From Verrucomicrobiaceae bacterium (GTDB lineage: Bacteria > Verrucomicrobiota > Verrucomicrobiia > Verrucomicrobiales > Verrucomicrobiaceae): a stretch of 64,000 nucleotides of DNA. Shown here piece after piece: positions 62,006 to 64,000 of this stretch; position 1 is the first letter of the stretch; every line of letters starts with the position of its first letter. Where the stretch lies: contig JAEUHN010000011.1 of NCBI GenBank assembly GCA_016795365.1, positions 1 to 64,000 on the forward strand. The letters are read 5' to 3'. Position numbers and translations under genes: made by a program. The notes below the pieces were generated by a model. The model was not told the origin of the DNA. It searched no databases and saw only the letters and a list, made by a program, of their open reading frames with translations.

Positions 62006-64000
62006 GTGGTTGATCGTTTTTCTTCTCCGAATCTTTGTCTGCGCTCGTGGGTGGCGGGTGCGCTTGTCATCTTGATGGCAGTTTCATCGCCTGCAGGGGC
62101 GAAGTCCAAGAAATCATCGGAACCCAAAGCTGAGGTCACGCCCGAGGAGGAGGGCGCGGCAAAGATCGTCGAGCAGGTGAAGCCCTCGCTGGTGAAGGTC
62201 ACTCAAATGGGGCGCGATGGCGTCGAAGGCGTGGGCTCTGGCTTTGTGATCAGCAAGGATGGATTGATCGCGACAAACATGCACGTCGTGGGGCAGGGAC
62301 GGCGCCTTCAGGTAGAGATGAGCGATGGCCAGACCCACGAAGTGCAGGCGGTTCATGCCTCCGATTTCCACCTGGATCTGGCCATCTTGCGCGTGAATGC
62401 GACGGACCTCAAACCGCTGGTGCTCGGAGATTCCGAGGCGGTGAAACAAGGCCAACCCATTGTCGGCATGGGCAATCCCGCTGGGCTGACTTTCAGCGTC
62501 GTGCAGGGCGTTGTGTCCGCCATTCGTGACGTGGAAAAGCAGCCGATGATCCAGGTCGCGATGCCCATCGAGAGGGGCAACAGCGGCGGTCCATTGCTTG
62601 ATCGCCAAGGGCGCGTGCTGGGCATTCTCACGCTCAAGTCACTACGCACAGAGAATCTCGGGTTCGCAACTCCGGTGAACAATCTGAAGAAGCTCATGGA
62701 GAAGCCGAACACGGTGCCGATGGAGCGCTGGTTGACCATGGGGGTGCTGGATGCACGCCTTTGGAAGCCCATCATGGGCGCGAAGTGGACGCAGCGCTCT
62801 GGCGTGATCAAAGGCGAGCTTCCAGGCGATGGTTTTGGCGGTCGCACCTTGTGCATCTCCCAGCTTGAGGAGCCCAAGGTGCCCTTCGAGGTGGTGGTCG
62901 ATGTTCGTCTGGATGATGAGGCGGGAGCGGCGGGCCTGATGTTTTGCAGCGACGGCGGCAACCGCCATTACGGCTTTTATCCCACCGATGGCAAGCTGCG
63001 CATGACGCGGTTCGAGGGTCCCGATGTGTTTTCGTGGACGCCTTTCCAGACCGTGGAAAGCGAAGCTTACCGGCCAGGGGAGTGGAATCGTTTGCGTGTG
63101 CGCGTGGAGGCGGATCGCATCATCGGATACGTGAACGGTGTGAAGGCGATCGAGCAGCAGGACGATGCCTTCCGCGATGGCAAGGTCGGTTTGTGCAAGT
63201 TCCGTAGCACCCAAGCCGAGTTCAAAGGCTTTCGAGTGGGCAGCGACCTGCGTGACAAGCCGGTCGATGAAGACGTGGCAGAGCGCGTGGGCAAGACGCT
63301 CGACGAGTTCCTCACCAAAACCTCGGCCAAAGGAGATACACTCGACAAGCTGCACGATGAGCATGCTGCCGGTCGTCGTGCCCTGAGTGAGCGAGTGAAG
63401 GAGATCGAGGCCCATGCCGCTTCCCTGCGTCAGCAGGCCGCCTCGCTTCGCAAGCTGAGCACCGAACTGCACCAGCGCACGATCGCCGCTGATCTCGGGG
63501 CCTTGCTGAAGAAGCCCGATGAAGAAGTGAACCTCCTCCACGCGGCGCTCATGATTGCCCGTCACGACAATCCTGATGTGGACGTCAATACGTATCGACG
63601 CCTCATGGATCGCATGGCCGAGGAGTTGCGTGATGATCCAGCCATTAAGAAAGGCGGACGCGAAGCCGTGCAGCGCATCAGCGACTTCCTCTTCCGCGAG
63701 AATGGTTTTCACGGCAGCCACTACGACTACGAGAACAATGCCAACAGCTACCTCAACGAAGTCCTGGAGAATCGCGAGGGCCTGCCCATCACGCTGTCGG
63801 TAGTCTTCCTCGAACTCGCCTCCCAGCTCAAAGTGAAGGGTGTCGCAGGGATCGGATTGCCTTATCGCTTCATGGTCGGCTGGCGCTCTAACGAAGACGA
63901 TAATTGGAGCCTCATCGATGTGTTCGATGGCGGCAAATGGCTGACGTTGGAGCAGGCAGTCGAGAGCCTTGCAGAAGGGATAGATGCCTCTCAGCTTGAT
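62006..64000 (+). CDS. HtrA-like protease, lectin-like domain and SirB1-like domain fusion, 3' end outside window
   Basis: The frame is open from the GTG at 62006 to the edge (665 codons), so the C-terminus is missing. A signal-type helix (SWVAGALVILMAVSSPAGA) is followed by a trypsin-like domain with a complete triad: His93 in TNMHVV, Asp124 in FHLDLAIL, Ser193 in ERGNSGGPLL. Residues about 258-408 are a concanavalin-like sheet (FCSDGGNRHYGFYP, GEWNRLRVRVEADRI, VNGVKAIEQQ), similar to DUF1080-type domains. A coiled coil spans about 418-498. From about 520 comes a SirB1/transglutaminase-like block: YDYENNANSYLNEVLENREG, LPITLSVVFLELASQL, GIGLPYRFMVGW, IDVFDGG. The SirB1 GH before FLV reads YR here, so any transglutaminase-type site may be lost. 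No PDZ domain is present. Confidence 0.85.
   Translation, partial: MVDRFSSPNLCLRSWVAGALVILMAVSSPAGAKSKKSSEPKAEVTPEEEGAAKIVEQVKPSLVKVTQMGRDGVEGVGSGFVISKDGLIATNMHVVGQGRRLQVEMSDGQTHEVQAVHASDFHLDLAILRVNATDLKPLVLGDSEAVKQGQPIVGMGNPAGLTFSVVQGVVSAIRDVEKQPMIQVAMPIERGNSGGPLLDRQGRVLGILTLKSLRTENLGFATPVNNLKKLMEKPNTVPMERWLTMGVLDARLWKPIMGAKWTQRSGVIKGELPGDGFGGRTLCISQLEEPKVPFEVVVDVRLDDEAGAAGLMFCSDGGNRHYGFYPTDGKLRMTRFEGPDVFSWTPFQTVESEAYRPGEWNRLRVRVEADRIIGYVNGVKAIEQQDDAFRDGKVGLCKFRSTQAEFKGFRVGSDLRDKPVDEDVAERVGKTLDEFLTKTSAKGDTLDKLHDEHAAGRRALSERVKEIEAHAASLRQQAASLRKLSTELHQRTIAADLGALLKKPDEEVNLLHAALMIARHDNPDVDVNTYRRLMDRMAEELRDDPAIKKGGREAVQRISDFLFRENGFHGSHYDYENNANSYLNEVLENREGLPITLSVVFLELASQLKVKGVAGIGLPYRFMVGWRSNEDDNWSLIDVFDGGKWLTLEQAVESLAEGIDASQLD

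Overview
The window reads as chromosomal DNA of a free-living, aerobic, Gram-negative member of the Verrucomicrobiota (PVC superphylum), most like the Prosthecobacter/Verrucomicrobium side of the phylum. That placement is inferred from gene content: six genes of the planctomycete-type families DUF1549/DUF1553 and DUF1501, twin-arginine Gfo/Idh/MocA oxidoreductases, a secreted glycosidase ending in an Asp/Gly-rich 'DPDGDGLSN' segment, a b558-type succinate dehydrogenase, and few clear Shine-Dalgarno sequences. No rRNA is present to confirm it. GC is high and gene density is above 90 percent. No stretch longer than about 300 bases lacks a gene. I saw no insertion sequence, phage, integrase or CRISPR array.

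Layout. 1-8.1 kb: 3' part of a secreted glycoside hydrolase, mutS, a palindromic repeat, a Gfo/Idh/MocA oxidoreductase and a low-complexity membrane protein. 8.1-13.4 kb: a TPR-redoxin fusion, a large M48-like protein whose zinc site is broken, and clpS. 13.5-29 kb: an accessory block with two DUF1549/DUF1553 cytochromes, three of the window's four DUF1501 proteins, a one-haem lipoprotein, a DUF3142 lipoprotein and a large repeat lipoprotein. 29-31.4 kb: VC0807-like membrane protein, Nudix-like protein, SGNH hydrolase. 31.6-36.2 kb: sdhC-sdhA-(two accessory genes)-sdhB, then tRNA-Ser(CGA). 36.2-41.4 kb: an aa3-type cytochrome c oxidase operon on the minus strand, with a dihaem cytochrome c, two subunit III genes and two very small membrane proteins. 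41.6-48.8 kb: alpha/beta hydrolase, truD, a putative glycosidase, pdxA, a eukaryote-type UDP-glucose pyrophosphorylase and a fourth DUF1501. 48.9-55.4 kb: metG, a TauE-type permease, a second oxidoreductase, a low-molecular-weight phosphatase and glcE-glcF. 55.5-64 kb: small membrane proteins, dienelactone hydrolase, polysaccharide deacetylase, dynamin-like GTPase, cdsA, dxr, and a protease-lectin-transglutaminase-like fusion running off the right edge.

How it fits together. SDH and the terminal oxidase lie side by side and converge, giving two respiratory complexes. The DUF1549/DUF1501 block looks like an exported haem-and-Tat system of unknown substrate. The most unusual items are a nucleotidyltransferase/partner pair that looks like a toxin-antitoxin module between sdhA and sdhB, the M48-like pseudoprotease, and the HtrA-lectin-SirB1 fusion at the right edge.
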